Source: Ostrinia nubilalis (taxonomy: Eukaryota > Arthropoda > Insecta > Lepidoptera > Crambidae). Taken from it: 64,000 nt of DNA. Within the stretch, counting starts at the first letter, position 1; every line of letters starts with the position of its first letter. Positions 43,865-56,393 of the stretch are shown in pieces. The position numbers were made by a program, and so were the translations under genes. The notes below the pieces were generated by a model. The model searched no databases. It saw nothing but the letters and a program-made list of their open reading frames with translations, and was not told where the DNA came from. The DNA is taken from positions 10,248,001 to 10,312,000 of the forward strand of contig NC_087108.1 in NCBI RefSeq assembly GCF_963855985.1, in the 5' to 3' direction.

Positions 43865-45183
43865 AAATCCGTGGAACACAATTTCTGACCTCGGGACTTA
43901 ATTTAGACTAGTTAGGAGGTGAACATAGCAAAAGTCCCCGCCCTTAGCCCTTGAGCCGGCGGGAAAAGGGGGGTTTAAAGGTACCACTTTTCGGTTTTTC
44001 GCTTAATCCTCGAAAACTATGCGTCCTAGTGACATGACTACTATGAACCAAAAAAAGCTTATTGAATTTGCTACAGGTGAGATGGTCAAGTTTTTCTATA
44101 TCTTGTATAGTTTTCGCGACATCTGCTCTAAAAGGTCTGTAATATTGGAAATTTTATTTTTGTCTTACATGTTCCCATCAGGAGAAAATCGACTAAATCA
44201 AAATTGAGCTAATATTATAGACCTGCGGGAGCATGTTAAGCCTAGTTCCAGGGAGGGGACTGCACCGTGCGTATATTTAGACTTACCACTTGGAGCCACT
44301 TTTGACTCCTCATGACTCAAAAAGTACTGTGCGTTAACACTTCAAATTTGGCTCATGTGTTGAGACTTGCAAGATAAACATCAGCTTCAAATTTCATAAA
44401 TATACCTCAAACGGTTCTTTAGGTATTGACGTCCAAAAATCTACATGGCTGACCTATAAGACCAAATTCTAACCACTTCCAGGTGACCTTGAAGGTTCAA
44501 ATTTGGCATCCAGATAGGTAGTTGTGTAAATACAAAGGAACAAATAAAAAACCAGTAAATTTTAACATTTCACAGGTGATGGATAGATTTTAGTGTCCTA
44601 AATGTCGATTTTTGAACGTCAATACCTAAAAAACAGTTTGAGGTATATTTATGAAATTTGAAGCTGATGTTTATCTTGCAAGTCTCAACACATGAGCCAA
44701 ATTTGAAGTGTTAATGCACAGTACTTTTTGAGTGATGAGGAGTCAAAAGTGGCTCCAAGTGGTTCGTCTAAATATACGCACGGTGCAGTCCCTTACCTGG
44801 AATTAGGCTTAACATGCTCCCGCTTGTCTAGAATGTTTGCTCAATGTTGATTTAGTCGATTTTCTCCTGTTAGGAACATGTAAGACAAAAATAAAATTTC
44901 CAATATTACAGACCTTCTAGAGCAGATGCCGCGAAAACTATACAAGATATAGAAAAACTTGACTCTCTCACCTGTAGCAAATTCAATAAGCTTTTTTTGG
45001 TTCATAGTAGTCATGTCTCTAGGACGCATAGTTTTCGAGGATTAAGCGAAAAACCGAAAAGTGGTACCTTTAAACCCCCCTCTCCCCGCCGGCTTAAGGG
45101 CTAAGGGCGGGGACTTTTGCTATGTTCACCTCCTAACTAGTCTAAATAAAGTCCCGAGGTCAGAAATTGTGTTCCACGGATTT
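43865..45183. mobile_element. Near-perfect 1.3 kb hairpin element
   Basis: The two arms (centre near 44524) match over almost their full length: AAATCCGTGGAACACAATTT at the left, its complement at the right. Each arm encodes the same 60-odd-residue frame (MTTMNQKKLIEFATGE), at 44019-44207 (+) and 44841-45029 (-). No transposase is seen. Confidence 0.88.
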
Positions 45184-45272
45184 CTCTCTACACCGTCGTT
45201 AAAGCATTCATTGACTGGACTAACTGTTTAATTATGATTACACAACATTCTTTACTCACATAACTAGTTACT

Positions 45273-46346
45273 AGAGATGGGCCGACTAGTCGCCGACTAG
45301 TCGGGAAAGCCGACTATTCGGCATCATTTTTAGTCGGCCGACTAGTGACGACTATTCGGCAAAATATGCCGATTATAATCGGCGCATTACAAAATTAAAT
45401 ATGTGAATGAAATAAAACTCAAAATCACCAAGATGATTAATTGATTATGAGGTAGACCAAGGGCGTTAACCTAAACCACTTGACTGCAAAAAATCTGTAA
45501 AAAGTGGTTTCAGCTGATTTAAAATTTTGGCAATCAGTTTAAATTCATACAAAATTACCAGGAAATCATCAAAAATGTGTAAAGTTTATGTAATTTGTCC
45601 ATTATAAAAATTATGACACTTTTTTCCTGGGTAAAAATGCATGGAATTGCATACCTATCCTGCGGGGAAGTGGTAGATTATGTAGGGCTCCTCTCATCGG
45701 AAGGATGAGGAATACCCACATAAATAACCCCTGAGATCGCCTTAGTGTGAAGAACTATGGGAATCCGGACAAAGCCATCAACTATCACAGTCCGTCCCGG
45801 AAATTGTCAACCTGTATGGCGGGCCCTGCCTATCCAACGATGGTGGTAGTCCGTGCTATGTAGGCGGGGGTACCCCCACAGCCCCAGCTCGCTGACCATC
45901 ACCGTGGAGGGTGGAGAGGAATCAGTGGGCCTAGTATGCGTGCCGCGAGAAGCGCAATTTTGCCCATACATTTTGACGTCGATAAGTAAGAATAATATCA
46001 CGGCGCGCATCCTAGCCCAGCAGGAGGCGATCATATTGTCATCTCCTCCTGACCCCTCCGTCGTCGAAAATTATGACATCTACCTTAGGTACTGTAAGGT
46101 GATTGTAATGTTGCTTTTTATTTTTTCTCATATTAAAGAAATCTCATTTCTCAAGAAGTTATATTTATCTCTATAGAAATCTAGATACTCATATTTCTTC
46201 GAGAAAATCTAGATAATATTATTCTTTGGACAAGTAGGTATTAGAATGATCGGCATTGCCGATTAGTCGGCCGACTAATCGGCACTTTGAAAACCGATTA
46301 GTCGGCTAGTCGGTTAGTCGGCAAAGACCATAGTCGGCCCATCACT
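45273..46346. mobile_element. hAT-like element, 1.07 kb
   Basis: TIRs AGAGATGGGCCGACTA / TAGTCGGCCCATCACT with the direct repeat ACTAGTTACT on each side. Ends are packed with GCCGACTAGTCG-type subterminal repeats. The interior (45660-46080) is unlike the ends and may be captured sequence. Confidence 0.82.
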
Positions 46347-46599
46347 ACTAGTTACTGAAAATAGTGCTACATAAACTATATTTCTAAAGCATATTAAAGG
46401 ACAATGTTCGTTCTCCATACATTGTTCGCCTAAAGAACCAACAATTTTGACATATTACTACCCGAAAGCGAAATAATACGATTCTGTGTGTAAGAACAAT
46501 GATTCCTGATGGACACTTGCCATAAAATTAATGATTAAGAATATTAAATCACAGCGATTTTATAATATGTCGTTTATGACAACATGGCGTCTAATGTAT

Positions 46600-47010
46600 T
46601 GTGTGAATGTATGAACACCGATTCGCGAAAAATGTTTTGTATTGTCGTCACGCCGAGTCGCAGCCAAATAGTATAAAATAATAGAACAAGTTTTAGAAAT
46701 ACAACTCGGCATTCCACTTTTACAATATGCCCACATATTGCACGTAAATAAACAACATGAATCGTAGGTTGTTTCCACCCTTGTCATCTGACACATGAAA
46801 TAAACTCCTATTGTATTATAGATATCGAAGCCGAATCGTATATAATAATAGAATGGGTTTTGGAGATCACTCGGGGTTCCACTTTTATAAAATACCTACA
46901 TATTACATAAAAATACCACGAATCATGAGTTTTCTTTTCACCATTTACATCTGACACGAGATAACAAACTCCTATCTCCATGACTACCATCGTAGTCTAT
47001 GCCAAAGACT
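46600..47010 (-). repeat. Imperfect tandem duplication, about 200-bp unit
   Basis: Two units share TATAAAATAATAGAA/TATAATAATAGAATG, TTCCACTTTTA, CATATTACATAAA-like and CATCTGACAC. Not recognised. Confidence 0.55.
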
Positions 47011-47409
47011 ACAATATTTTAAGCAAGAAGTTTCAAACCTTAGCGGCTACGGTAACCCCTGGGCCACATACATCATGATAACATTCGGTCGACACCGGAA
47101 CGAAGTCTTGCGATTATGCAAAAAAGCATCGTATTCTAGTGCGGCTATATCACGTTCAACCGGGGTTTTAATTCGACTAAAGTCCTGACTAAAGACTGGA
47201 AGAAAATACGCCGCATTGTATGAGCACTTCGTGTTCGTTAAAGCGGCTTCAGATCTAGAGCCCACATAGTTTTCTTTCCAATAATATCCGTAAGTAGCGC
47301 TGCATGATCTTTACAACAAAAACGGCAATAGTTATTAAGGTGCCAAAATTATATGATTACTTTGGCACGGTATTATACACGTGCGAAGATTTGTCATTTT
47401 CATTCATTT

Positions 47410-48000
47410 CTTCATCATCATCATCATTTCAGCCACAGGACGTCCACTACTGAACATAGGCCTCCCCCAATGACTTCCACATCGCACGGTTGGTAGCGGC
47501 CTGCATCCAGCGCCTTCCCGCTACCTTTATCAGGTCGTCGGTCCACCTTGTGGTGGGTTGACATTGCAGAATATGACTTTTGATAGGTTCATCATAGAAT
47601 TCGGCGGGGATATCCTCACGGAGGAAGTTCGTAAAAGGGCGGAACAAGATCTTATAATAATGCAAGGCCGAAGCTGTTACGCGCGTGCTCCTACGTGTAA
47701 TCCGGCGAGTATGCAATAAATAGTAATGTCTGGTAAATAGTGGTAATACGTATCGTTCGTTCGTTCGTTTCAGCCGAAAAGACGTCCACTGCTGGACAAA
47801 GGCCTCCCCCAAGGATTTCCACGAAGACCGATCCTGCACCGCTCGCATACAGGCACCTCCCGCGACCTTCACCAGATCGTCGGTCCACCTAGTGGGAGGC
47901 CTGCCCACGCTACGTCTTTCGGCTCGTGGTCGCCACTCAAGAACTTTCCTGCCCCAGCGGCCATCAGCTCTACGAGCTATGTGCCCCGCCCAGTCTATGT
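47410..48000 (-). mobile_element. Two RTE 3' fragments
   Basis: One fragment at 47410-47560 (ATC tail, [20 protein letters not shown]) and one at 47755-48000 ([30 protein letters not shown]), same strand, about 200 bp apart, from different subfamilies. Confidence 0.7.
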
Positions 48001-49272
48001 CTGTATGCGCTACGATTACAGGGTATCATTTTGCATAGTCGCAAGACTTCACTCCGCTGCTGTCAAATCAATGTCGCATAATGTTATCGCAATGTGTGTG
48101 GCCCTTGGCCAAATCACAGAAGCCTATGCGAAGAAAGAGCACTTGAATGACAATAAAAATCAGGGTTACCATTTTATAAGATTTCCTCACTATTGAGGGT
48201 AACAAAGTAACATTAATAATCTAGCCATTAATTACATTTATTACCTATACGAGAAAGTAAAGCAACATGCGGTTTTATTTTAATTTGTAAAATATTAAAC
48301 CCCTCATATTTGTAACAGTTTGTTCCAAGTTTAGTTTTACTGTTTTGTTAACAGTATTGCTGTTTCAGCTGTCACTGTGAAGCTTTGGGAAAATAAATAA
48401 ATAGAAAAAATATTAACATAAATATTTATTTAAGTTTTTATGTTCATTATCATAATATGCCAATTTAAGTTACACTGTGTGACAGTCTTTGACACTAAAC
48501 AAACTCTTCAGCTTAATAATACCTACCTACAGGGCGTTTTTATAGTTACTCTTGCTGATGAAACAAGAAGGGTTGATTCTACTACTGAAATACAACTACT
48601 TTTCTTACAGGACCAATATCAAATTCTCAAAAAAATTCACATCCTCGTGATGGTGATAATTTCTATGGAGAGGTTTTTTTTATATTCGGTCTCTTGGGAT
48701 AAGTTATTCCATTTGAGCAGTAGAATTAATCCTTTTTATTCGATCACATATAAAAACAACACAAGTGTTTAGGAAAACTTCTTCTTTGGTATGGTATCAC
48801 TACGGAGTTATAATGTCGGCAACTCTGTATCACTGACTTGTAACTTTCAAACAGCATGAATAATAAGGGCACCACATTGGTTTTCTTTCTGAAAAAAGGC
48901 TTTCAGTTTTAGTACTAACCCTTTAGCACTATTTCATTGAAATAAAAATACAATAAACGCACAGAAGACTGAAATTGAGTCAACTGACGTGACATTTATA
49001 ATTTGTTGACATTATGACAGTTTGACAAGACTAGGGATTGAAAAAGTTTTAATTGAAAAAGTAAAATGACAATTTATTAAAACGATTCACATGGATATAA
49101 TCGATTAAAAATATTTATAAAATGTTCTGATACTTGCCTGTAGCGATTATCCAATCCTGGTTTCTACTGAAAAACTACCTCGTGGCAAGATTTTAATAAA
49201 ATAATAAAATCTTTATCTTCTCTTTCACAATCTATAAAAGTTCATTTGGTCTATTATTATACATGTGCTATG

Positions 49273-49453
49273 AATGAGGGTTTTCGCGATTGAAAAATCC
49301 GCGAGATGGCAATACGTAGACGCGAGGTCCAAATTCTGCATGATTGGTGGATATCTGTCAATGTCATGTCAAAAATAACCAATCATGCAGCATTTGGACC
49401 TCACGTCTACGTATTGCCATCTGGCGGATTTTTCAATCGCGAAAACCCTCATT
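49273..49453. mobile_element. Hairpin MITE, 181 bp
   Basis: AATGAGGGTTTTCGCGATTG and its complement; arms pair for about 70 bp. Confidence 0.88.
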
Positions 49454-49971
49454 GGCATAGATTATGAGAGACTGGCAACTATACTAGGTTGATATCAGGT
49501 GATCCGTCTGCTCATTTGCCTCCTGTCACATAAAAAAAATATATATATGTTTCTCACACTTCAACTGGCATTGGATTCAACATCGGATTCTGACACTTTT
49601 ACAGTTATGATACCATGAATATCAGTTTATGGTCCTAATTATTTTTATTTTATTTACGACCTTCGACCAGTTGGACACTTTAGATATCTTCTTGTAATAG
49701 TGTCAAACTGTCAATATCTTTTTAGCTTTTAACGCAAATCTAGTCTTCAAAGCAGTTTAATCGATTTATTTTATTTTCAAAATCGATATTTTATTGTCTA
49801 TGATGGCCGCAGGAACATCACTATACATGGACTCCCAGCAATAAAGTACGGTAATGCCTCGTACAGATTTTATCGGCAAAAATTATGGAACTTGATAGGT
49901 TTTAGACCATGCCACGCACCAAAACGTCCGGAAGTTGTAATAGTATTATAGAATAAACGTTAAAAGACTTA

Positions 49972-49977
49972 TTTATT
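49972..49977 (-). terminator. Candidate poly(A) signal of the IR gene
   Basis: AATAAA on the minus strand about 195 nt past the IR stop codon. Confidence 0.4.
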
Positions 49978-50169
49978 TAATTTTTCAATGCTTAAGTGTC
50001 CATTAGAATGAAAGGGTGCTTAATGTATTAAAAAAAATAGAAAATAATTATGATGGGTTAATGTTTTTGGGCGGTTTTTTAGGCGGTTTCTGACAATGTC
50101 CTTTTACATTTTGTAAAATACTGCTTCTGTGCAAATAACTTCCATGTAACTTAGTGAACATCTGAAACA

Positions 50170-53100
50170 TTATTCAAGAGCTACCAAAGACGCTTCACTA
50201 CTGCCCCACTTCTTTTCCCTTCTATTCTTCTCTGTCCACCTATGCAACACGATTTCCATCCCCAACAACCCAATAGACGCAATTGCCCCAATTGTTGTGA
50301 GTCCCAACAGTGGGGCAACGTCCCAGAAGGTCACTCTTTCAGCTAGCATAGCCGCCCTGCAGGGGGGAGGGTGGGTTTGGATGGAGGAGAGCAGTTGTCG
50401 AGCTAGTCCAGTCTCGTATAGCCAGGCTCCAGTCGATCTGAAGATTTCTGTCCACTGTCCCCGGGCTGATGCAGAAACCCACGTCATGATCTGTTGGACG
50501 TAAAATATTTTTACATAGGTAGTCCACTGCTGAACATAGGCCTAACTGTAGGCCTTATAAATAAGCTCAAAGTAGCACAACGTTCTATGGAGAGGGCTAT
50601 GCTTGTTTCTTTACGAGATCGAATCAGTAATGAGGAGATCCGTAAACGAGCTTAAGTTGCTGACGCTGAAGTTAAACATTTTAGTGCAAAATAATACACT
50701 TTATTATCCACAAATATTTGTAGCATTCACAAACAGAGAATGTCATTAATACGAATTTTTACCAGTACGAAAAATATAAATGTAGTCCATAATGTCTACG
50801 ATTTTATTAATTTATTCATAACTAGCTTTCCGCCCGCGGCTTCGCCCGCGTGGAATTTTGTCTGTCACAGAAAAACTTTATCGCGCGCGTCCCTGTTTCA
50901 AAAACCGGGATAAAAACTATCCTATGTTCTTTCCCGGGACTCAAACTATCTCTATGCCAAATTTCATCAAAATCGGTTGCGAGGTTTAAGCGGGAAAGCG
51001 TAACAGACAGACAGACAGACAGAGTTACTTTCGCATTTATAATATTAAGTTGGGATAGTTGGGATAGTTGTGGTTGTTACTATTCTAGAGCAATTAAAAA
51101 TAATAGTGCGTTACGCATTTTTTTTATCAAGTAGGTATGTACAGTCAGCGTCAAATAGTGACACCCAAAGTAGAGCCAAAAAGTTTACAACACATCTTTG
51201 TTACAATTTTATTAGAATAAGGTTATGTCTCAGAATACAGGGTTATGTTGACAATTTTTTGCCCACTTTGGGTGTCACGAACAATATTACGCTGATAAGA
51301 CTTACTTCAGGAATGGTATCAACATGCTGCATCTTACAAATCTCATCGTCGCTGAACTTCTCCAAGAAATGGTACAACTGGTGATACTCTGCGTGGTATG
51401 CTGTGTATCCTTGCTGTATCAGCTGAACTCCATATTCCATATCTTGGAACAGTTTGGACGTCATCTTCTTCTTTTTCAGGTACTCCAGTTCTTCCCAATC
51501 AGTTTCCACCTAAATATAAATGAGTTTCTTTTATTTAACTCTAGCGGCTGCCCGCGACTTCGTACGCGTGGATCCCGTTTTACCCCCTTCATCTATCTTA
51601 CGTGGTTTAGATTTTTTCATACAAATGTTTTTCCCGCTATCTCCCGTTCCCGTGGGAATTTTGCAATATCCTGTTGTAACTAAGCTTTAAGTCTACTAAG
51701 GTACCTGCATGCCAAATTTCAAGCGTCTAACTTAAGCGGTTTAGATATTTCATACAAAAGGATTTTCCCGCTAATTCCCGTTCCCGTGGGAACTCCTAAG
51801 TATACTATAACCTGCCCAGGAGTATGAAAAATAATTGTACCAAGTTTCGTTAAAATCCGTCGAGCAGTTTTTGTTTCTATAAGGAACATACAGACAGACA
51901 GACAAAAATTTTCCCTAGAACTAATCACCCCCTGATAGTTATTTTGAAAATATATTTCATGTACAGAATTGACCTCTCTACATATTTATTATAAGTATAG
52001 AAGATATAGATAGATTAATAATTATAGGTCTAGAGCTTAATTAGACAGTGGTTGAGGAATGGGAGAGGCAAGAGAGGGTGTTTTTGAGAAGTCAAACGTC
52101 AGCGAGACTCAGATTTACTTCAGATTTGTATGCTCTGTCACGTTATAATATTAAGTCAATGTCACCCCTCTCGTGCCGCTCCGTAGCTACATTTTTGTTA
52201 ACTCAATTAATATTATGTTTTAATGACCTACATTGAACATGCCGTTCCTTATAAAATCGTGGTCTTCTGACGCTATAGCGTATCTGGAGTCGGCTAGCTC
52301 CCTTAAAGTGTTGGGCCCTCCCCTGCCGGTGCTCATCAGCGCTGACACAATGGCTGACGTATAGTATGCGTGAACTAGCATTGCACAAATGGACATGACT
52401 GTGAAAGTCCACCGTCCTGCCACGCCATCGGGAACTGCTGCTGCATCTGGAAGAATTGAAACGATGATAAAGATTTATGGTGTTTTTAAAAGTACAAGAA
52501 ATACGAGTAAATATGAAACGTTCAAACCTCCTTTTTTAGCAACGTGTGGGAGCTAGCTGTATCTTCGTGGGTCGCAGTAGAAAATCTGCTTAGGCTGAGT
52601 TGCACCATCTTACTTTAACTTTGACAAACGTCATAAAATTTGTCAAACTCCATACAAAAAACACCGTTTATCGTCATAGTTACGGTCAAAGTTAGGTGGT
52701 GCAACTCAGCCTAGTCTTTCACCGTACATAACGACTTTTGACCACAACAGGGTTAAATTATAAAAAGGAAAAATAATATGCACGACTATGGCAACAAAAT
52801 CAACTCGATGCGTTCAGTATTCTTAAAAGGAACTCCGTACTGTAACGCACACTTATCTGCACCGTAACGTAAACGAAAGGCGATACGGTGTTGATCCCTT
52901 TCCGAGTTGATAAGTGTGCTATGATCTTAAACAGTCAATCTCTAGAAGAAAAGACCTAATCAAAATCTTTGAAGTGTTACCTTGCTGCAACCAAGTGGCG
53001 AGTACAGCCATGAAAGCGCCTTCCTTCTCTTGCTTTCCTCTGGCTGCTACCCTTTGGGCCAGGGCCAGGGTTACACCGATTCCTAGGCAAGTCCACCAAC

Positions 53101-56100
53101 AGGCAGCCGTGAATGGTTCCACATACATATTGCTGCTGCTCTCCCGTTCAGCTAGGTAGGTAAACCCGACACTGTAGAGGAAAATAGGAAATAAATAAAT
53201 AAATAATAATAAATAAATCTTTGGACAATTTCACACAGCGCCAGCTAGCCCCAAAGTAAGCAACTCAATGCTTGTGTTATGAGTGCTAGCTTAACGGATA
53301 TACTACTTATATACTTTTTTTTTTAATTAAATACATACTATTATACATATTTACACCCAGACCCGTCACAGAAATTAAAATTCATCATTTCAATTTCTGC
53401 CCGGCCGGGAATCGAACCCGGGACCTCTCGGCATAGTAGTCCGTTCTGAACCACTACACCAAACGGCCGACAATAGAACTCAGTAGCCTTATTCACTTAA
53501 CAAAACTTTAACGACAACAAAACACTGAGTTGCGATCCTATCGAGTAATCGTTCTATCAAAATGACCCTTGTGAATACGGATTTAGAACTGTTTTTCAAT
53601 GGGACGACTTCTGAACGTCAGCAAGATCTTGACTGTCAAAATACGTGAATTAGGCCACTGGAGTAGGTACTCCTCGACATATAACCCGGTCGAATTAACT
53701 GCGCACCTGGCAGCCGTGACGTCACGTCGACGCTTTGGTATGGGTGGGGCTAACGCGAGGAGGAGCGCGGGTGAGTGCTCGGAGAGTCTCATTCCAGCGA
53801 GGTGTATAGTGAACTTTATAGGTTTGTAAGTAAACTTTCTAACTGAAATGCAACTTGTTACCTAAAGAGCCAAATCGGCATGATGTAGTCCAGATACTCC
53901 ATTCTTGTCTCCATAATTCTCAACACGCCAGCATTAAGGTCTGCTGACTCCGAACCCAAGACGTCTTGGGTGCCGTACCACAGCTTAGCTGGTACTAGGA
54001 CCCGTCTGACAACATACGGTCAGGGTTAATATTTCGTGACACACAATGTGGCCAAAAAGTTGATACCTTATTCCTATTGTTATAAAGACGTGTCACGAAC
54101 TATTTGACGCTGACTGTACTATAATTAGGCACTAAGGCTGAGTTGCACTACCTAACCTTGACAGTAACTTTAAAATATTTTTTGTATGGAGTTTGACAGA
54201 TTTTAGACGTTTGTCAAAGTTAAAGTAAGATGGTAACCCAGCCTTCGTAAATCATGTCTCACAAACTCTCACATCTTTTTTAACACAGACCTTTTTGGCA
54301 CAGGACACTCAAAGCTAGGTTTCATTCTATTTGTTCATTTATGTCTTTAACTTCGATTGTGTGCTAAATAAACTATATTGTATTCTATTCTAAATATAAT
54401 ATTTCTGTAACCCACGTAGCATTGACAGCCTCGATGATGAGTGAGGATGCACCGTAGCCACAACGTAAGCCTGCATCGGGTGCCGTCAGGTCTTCTAGGT
54501 ATTCAGCAAAGGAACCCTTGTAGACTTCTTCAGAATAGTGTGCTACCTGGAACACCAGTAAATCCTTAAATAGTACTTTGTAGTATAGAAATTTACAATA
54601 TTCCAATACAATCCAGAGGATAATAGAATGGAAATATAGGATTATTTTTTTACGCAGAACAAGGCAGATATTTGACCGCAATCGCACCTGATTTTAATTG
54701 AGATGCTGTCTAGGATAGTACATATTATTTGCTCGTAAGTGCTTATTGACTCTCGCCTTGAAAAGGCCCAGATTATAGTGTGCTGCTTCTTTAGTAGTTC
54801 TTTTTCCAGCGGTAGAGTCATCTCTAGTAATCTCATATCTCTAATGACAACAGCTAGATAGATCTTACCGGGGCAACGATCCTGAAAGGGTACTTCTTGA
54901 CATCTTTTCGCCTCTGGGTTCTCTCCCATTCATGGGTGACCTGCAGCCCATCAGACCAGTGAGCCCATTCATGCTGAGTGGCACCCTCTTGCGGGTGGAC
55001 GTATATTTCATCGAAGTATAAGTTTATTGTCGTTGGTGTTGTATCTAAAATTCATTGAATTTTTGTTTAAATTAAATGAGGCATCAGTACTAGTTACGAT
55101 TTGTGCATTTATTACCTAAATTATTTGGTATAATTAGACAATTTAAGTATGTACCTACCTTCTTATTTAAACATGCTTGCTTAGTGCTTACCATTAACTT
55201 CATCTATCACAGTTGTTAAAATTTCCGTATTATTATCAAAACTTTCAGTTTCTCGAAGTATTGTCATATCGTTATCATATCTCACTGAGTGTAAAGCATC
55301 GGGTATATTTTTGCTGACGATGAGCCATTTGTACCAGTGAGAAAAATGTTTTCGATTTACCTAAAAGACAGATGCGTAAATGTAGTAAAACCTTGATCTT
55401 TGTTACATTTTTCTTCGATGCCTGTTATTGTCTTTGTTGAACATACCTTTTTCAACAAGTTAAAGTTCTCCTGATCAATGAAGAGTACTCCTTGAAATTT
55501 GAAGTCCGAGACGTCTCCTAGCACTTCTGGATCACATGCAAACGTTACGCTAATTCCATGCTCATAGAACTTCTTGGCGAATTTTACTTCATCTGTTTCC
55601 AAATAAAGATTTTTGTAGAGTTTTCGAATAATAACTAGTTTCAAGTAGTAGAGGTGGCTGAGTTTTTTCCGCCAATTTCTTCTCAGTAATAGCCCATATG
55701 TTATCCCGAAGTGGGGGTAGGACAAGCTATATTTGGGATGTGTATGTGTAAAAGCGCCCTGGAAAGGGTCTAAGTACTGATTAAACTTTAACTTTGAGAG
55801 AAAACGCGTTATGAATAAAAACGGAGACACTTAAAAATAGTAGTCCTGTTTTTCAAGTCAGTAAAATGCAATTTTAGATGACTCTTTCTACGATTCCCGT
55901 TGAACAAAATGTGATTTTGACTGACACCACCAATAAGCATACCTGACTAACGTTATAATGCAAATCCACTATAGTAGAGCTGGGTTGGAATAATTGATCA
56001 AGTATTTAAAAGCAATTAACAGTTCTCTAGATATATAGAACAGAACTTTATTGTACACCTGACAAAACAGACACATAAGAAATTTAGACGTAAAAAACTT

Positions 56101-56330
56101 GGACTAAATCGTTAAAAAACTTGGAATATAGCCTGAATTAGAATCTGGAGGATCTTACCGAATGAAGACCAGCATGCCAGAACGAATATACTTCCTACGA
56201 GTTTGTATTTAAAGAATTCCACTATTGCTGGAATAAACATTGTAACTATTTTAAAGTATTCTAAATAGAAAATCAAGCATGCGTTAATGTAGGTTAAAGT
56301 TCTAAATATTCTTGTTTTCAAACGTATCAT
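50170..56330 (-). CDS. Ionotropic receptor, IR75 family, ten exons
   Basis: Ligand-gated cation channel subunit derived from ionotropic glutamate receptors; IR75 members in insects respond to acids or amines in antennal neurons (family knowledge). Exons: 56330-56159, 55592-55447, 55360-55192, 55044-54869, 54546-54416, 54005-53862, 53171-52981, 52446-52232, 51509-51306, 50490-50170. All phases match; 622 residues, the usual IR75 length. N-terminus: FFKYKLVGSIFVLACWSS then DEVKFAKKFYEHGISVTF. Ligand-binding half S1: NATRVLVPAKLWYG to METRMEYLDYIMP. First membrane segment about residues 336-352 after SSNMYVEPF; pore and next helix about 375-413 (LATWLQQ, YYTSAIVSALM); last membrane segment about 573-598. 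The donor after exon 5 is GTGGGT, chosen because it alone restores the frame. Which IR75 subtype it is cannot be told here. Confidence 0.9.
50823..51053 (-). mobile_element. Helitron-like (Lep1-type) element in an IR intron
   Basis: Reverse of the 8878 element: starts ACTAGCTTTCCGCCCGCGGC and ends in the GACAGACAGAC run and TTTATAATATTA. Confidence 0.6.
51138..51297. mobile_element. MITE family M2, copy b, in the last IR intron
   Basis: Starts GTACAGTCAGCGTC with GTGACACCCAAAGTAG; the inverse is CTTTGGGTGTCACG. It abuts the donor side of IR exon 9 (low end 51306). Confidence 0.65.
52036..52205. mobile_element. Uninterrupted copy of the split MITE, in an IR intron
   Basis: TTGAGGAATGGGAGAGGC...GATTTGTATGCTCTGTCACG...CCGCTC: homologous to both halves at 28365 and 29225. 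Confidence 0.65.
52593..52711. mobile_element. MITE family M1, copy f, in an IR intron
   Basis: Same hairpin, TTA on the left; the right duplication is eroded. Confidence 0.78.
53190..53470 (-). mobile_element. tRNA-derived SINE in an IR intron
   Basis: On the minus strand: a tRNA-like head (53470 to about 53396) with B-box-like GGTTCGATTCC, a unique body, a short A run near 53320, and a TTTA-type tail at 53219-53191. The head, body and simple tail are the layout of a lepidopteran SINE. It ends about 20 nt upstream of the acceptor of the IR exon at 53171. Confidence 0.8.
54013..54119. mobile_element. MITE family M2, copy c, at an IR splice acceptor
   Basis: Ends in GTGACACAC... and ...CGTGTCACGAACTATTTGAC with GACTGTAC. 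Its left edge lies about 8 nt upstream of the acceptor of IR exon 6 (54005). Confidence 0.62.
54136..54243. mobile_element. MITE family M1, copy g, in an IR intron
   Basis: Reverse orientation, slightly truncated at the right end. Confidence 0.75.
54655..54800 (-). mobile_element. 3' region of the same LINE family, in an IR intron
   Basis: Shares TATTTGACCGCAAT, GTCTAGGATAGTACATA and CCTTGAAAAGGCCCAGATTA with 14003-14165. Confidence 0.5.
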
Positions 56331-56393
56331 TCATTGGATAATCTTTTGGGTACAGTTAGCAGAAACAAAATGAACTGTTTTAACGTAGATATA

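Larger units (their letters stand above)
47010..50169. other. Intergenic stretch, no gene supported
   Basis: RTE fragments, one MITE (49273) and AT-rich unique sequence. Frames at 47981-48196 and 48440-48772 are open but unrecognised, with no splice or promoter support. Confidence 0.45.

Noticed and set aside
46808..47265. Possible small genes on the minus strand
   Set aside because: Fall in a degenerate tandem duplication; no recognisable domain.
48440..48772. 110-codon frame on the plus strand
   Set aside because: AT-rich, non-ATG-like context, no family recognised, no promoter or splice evidence.
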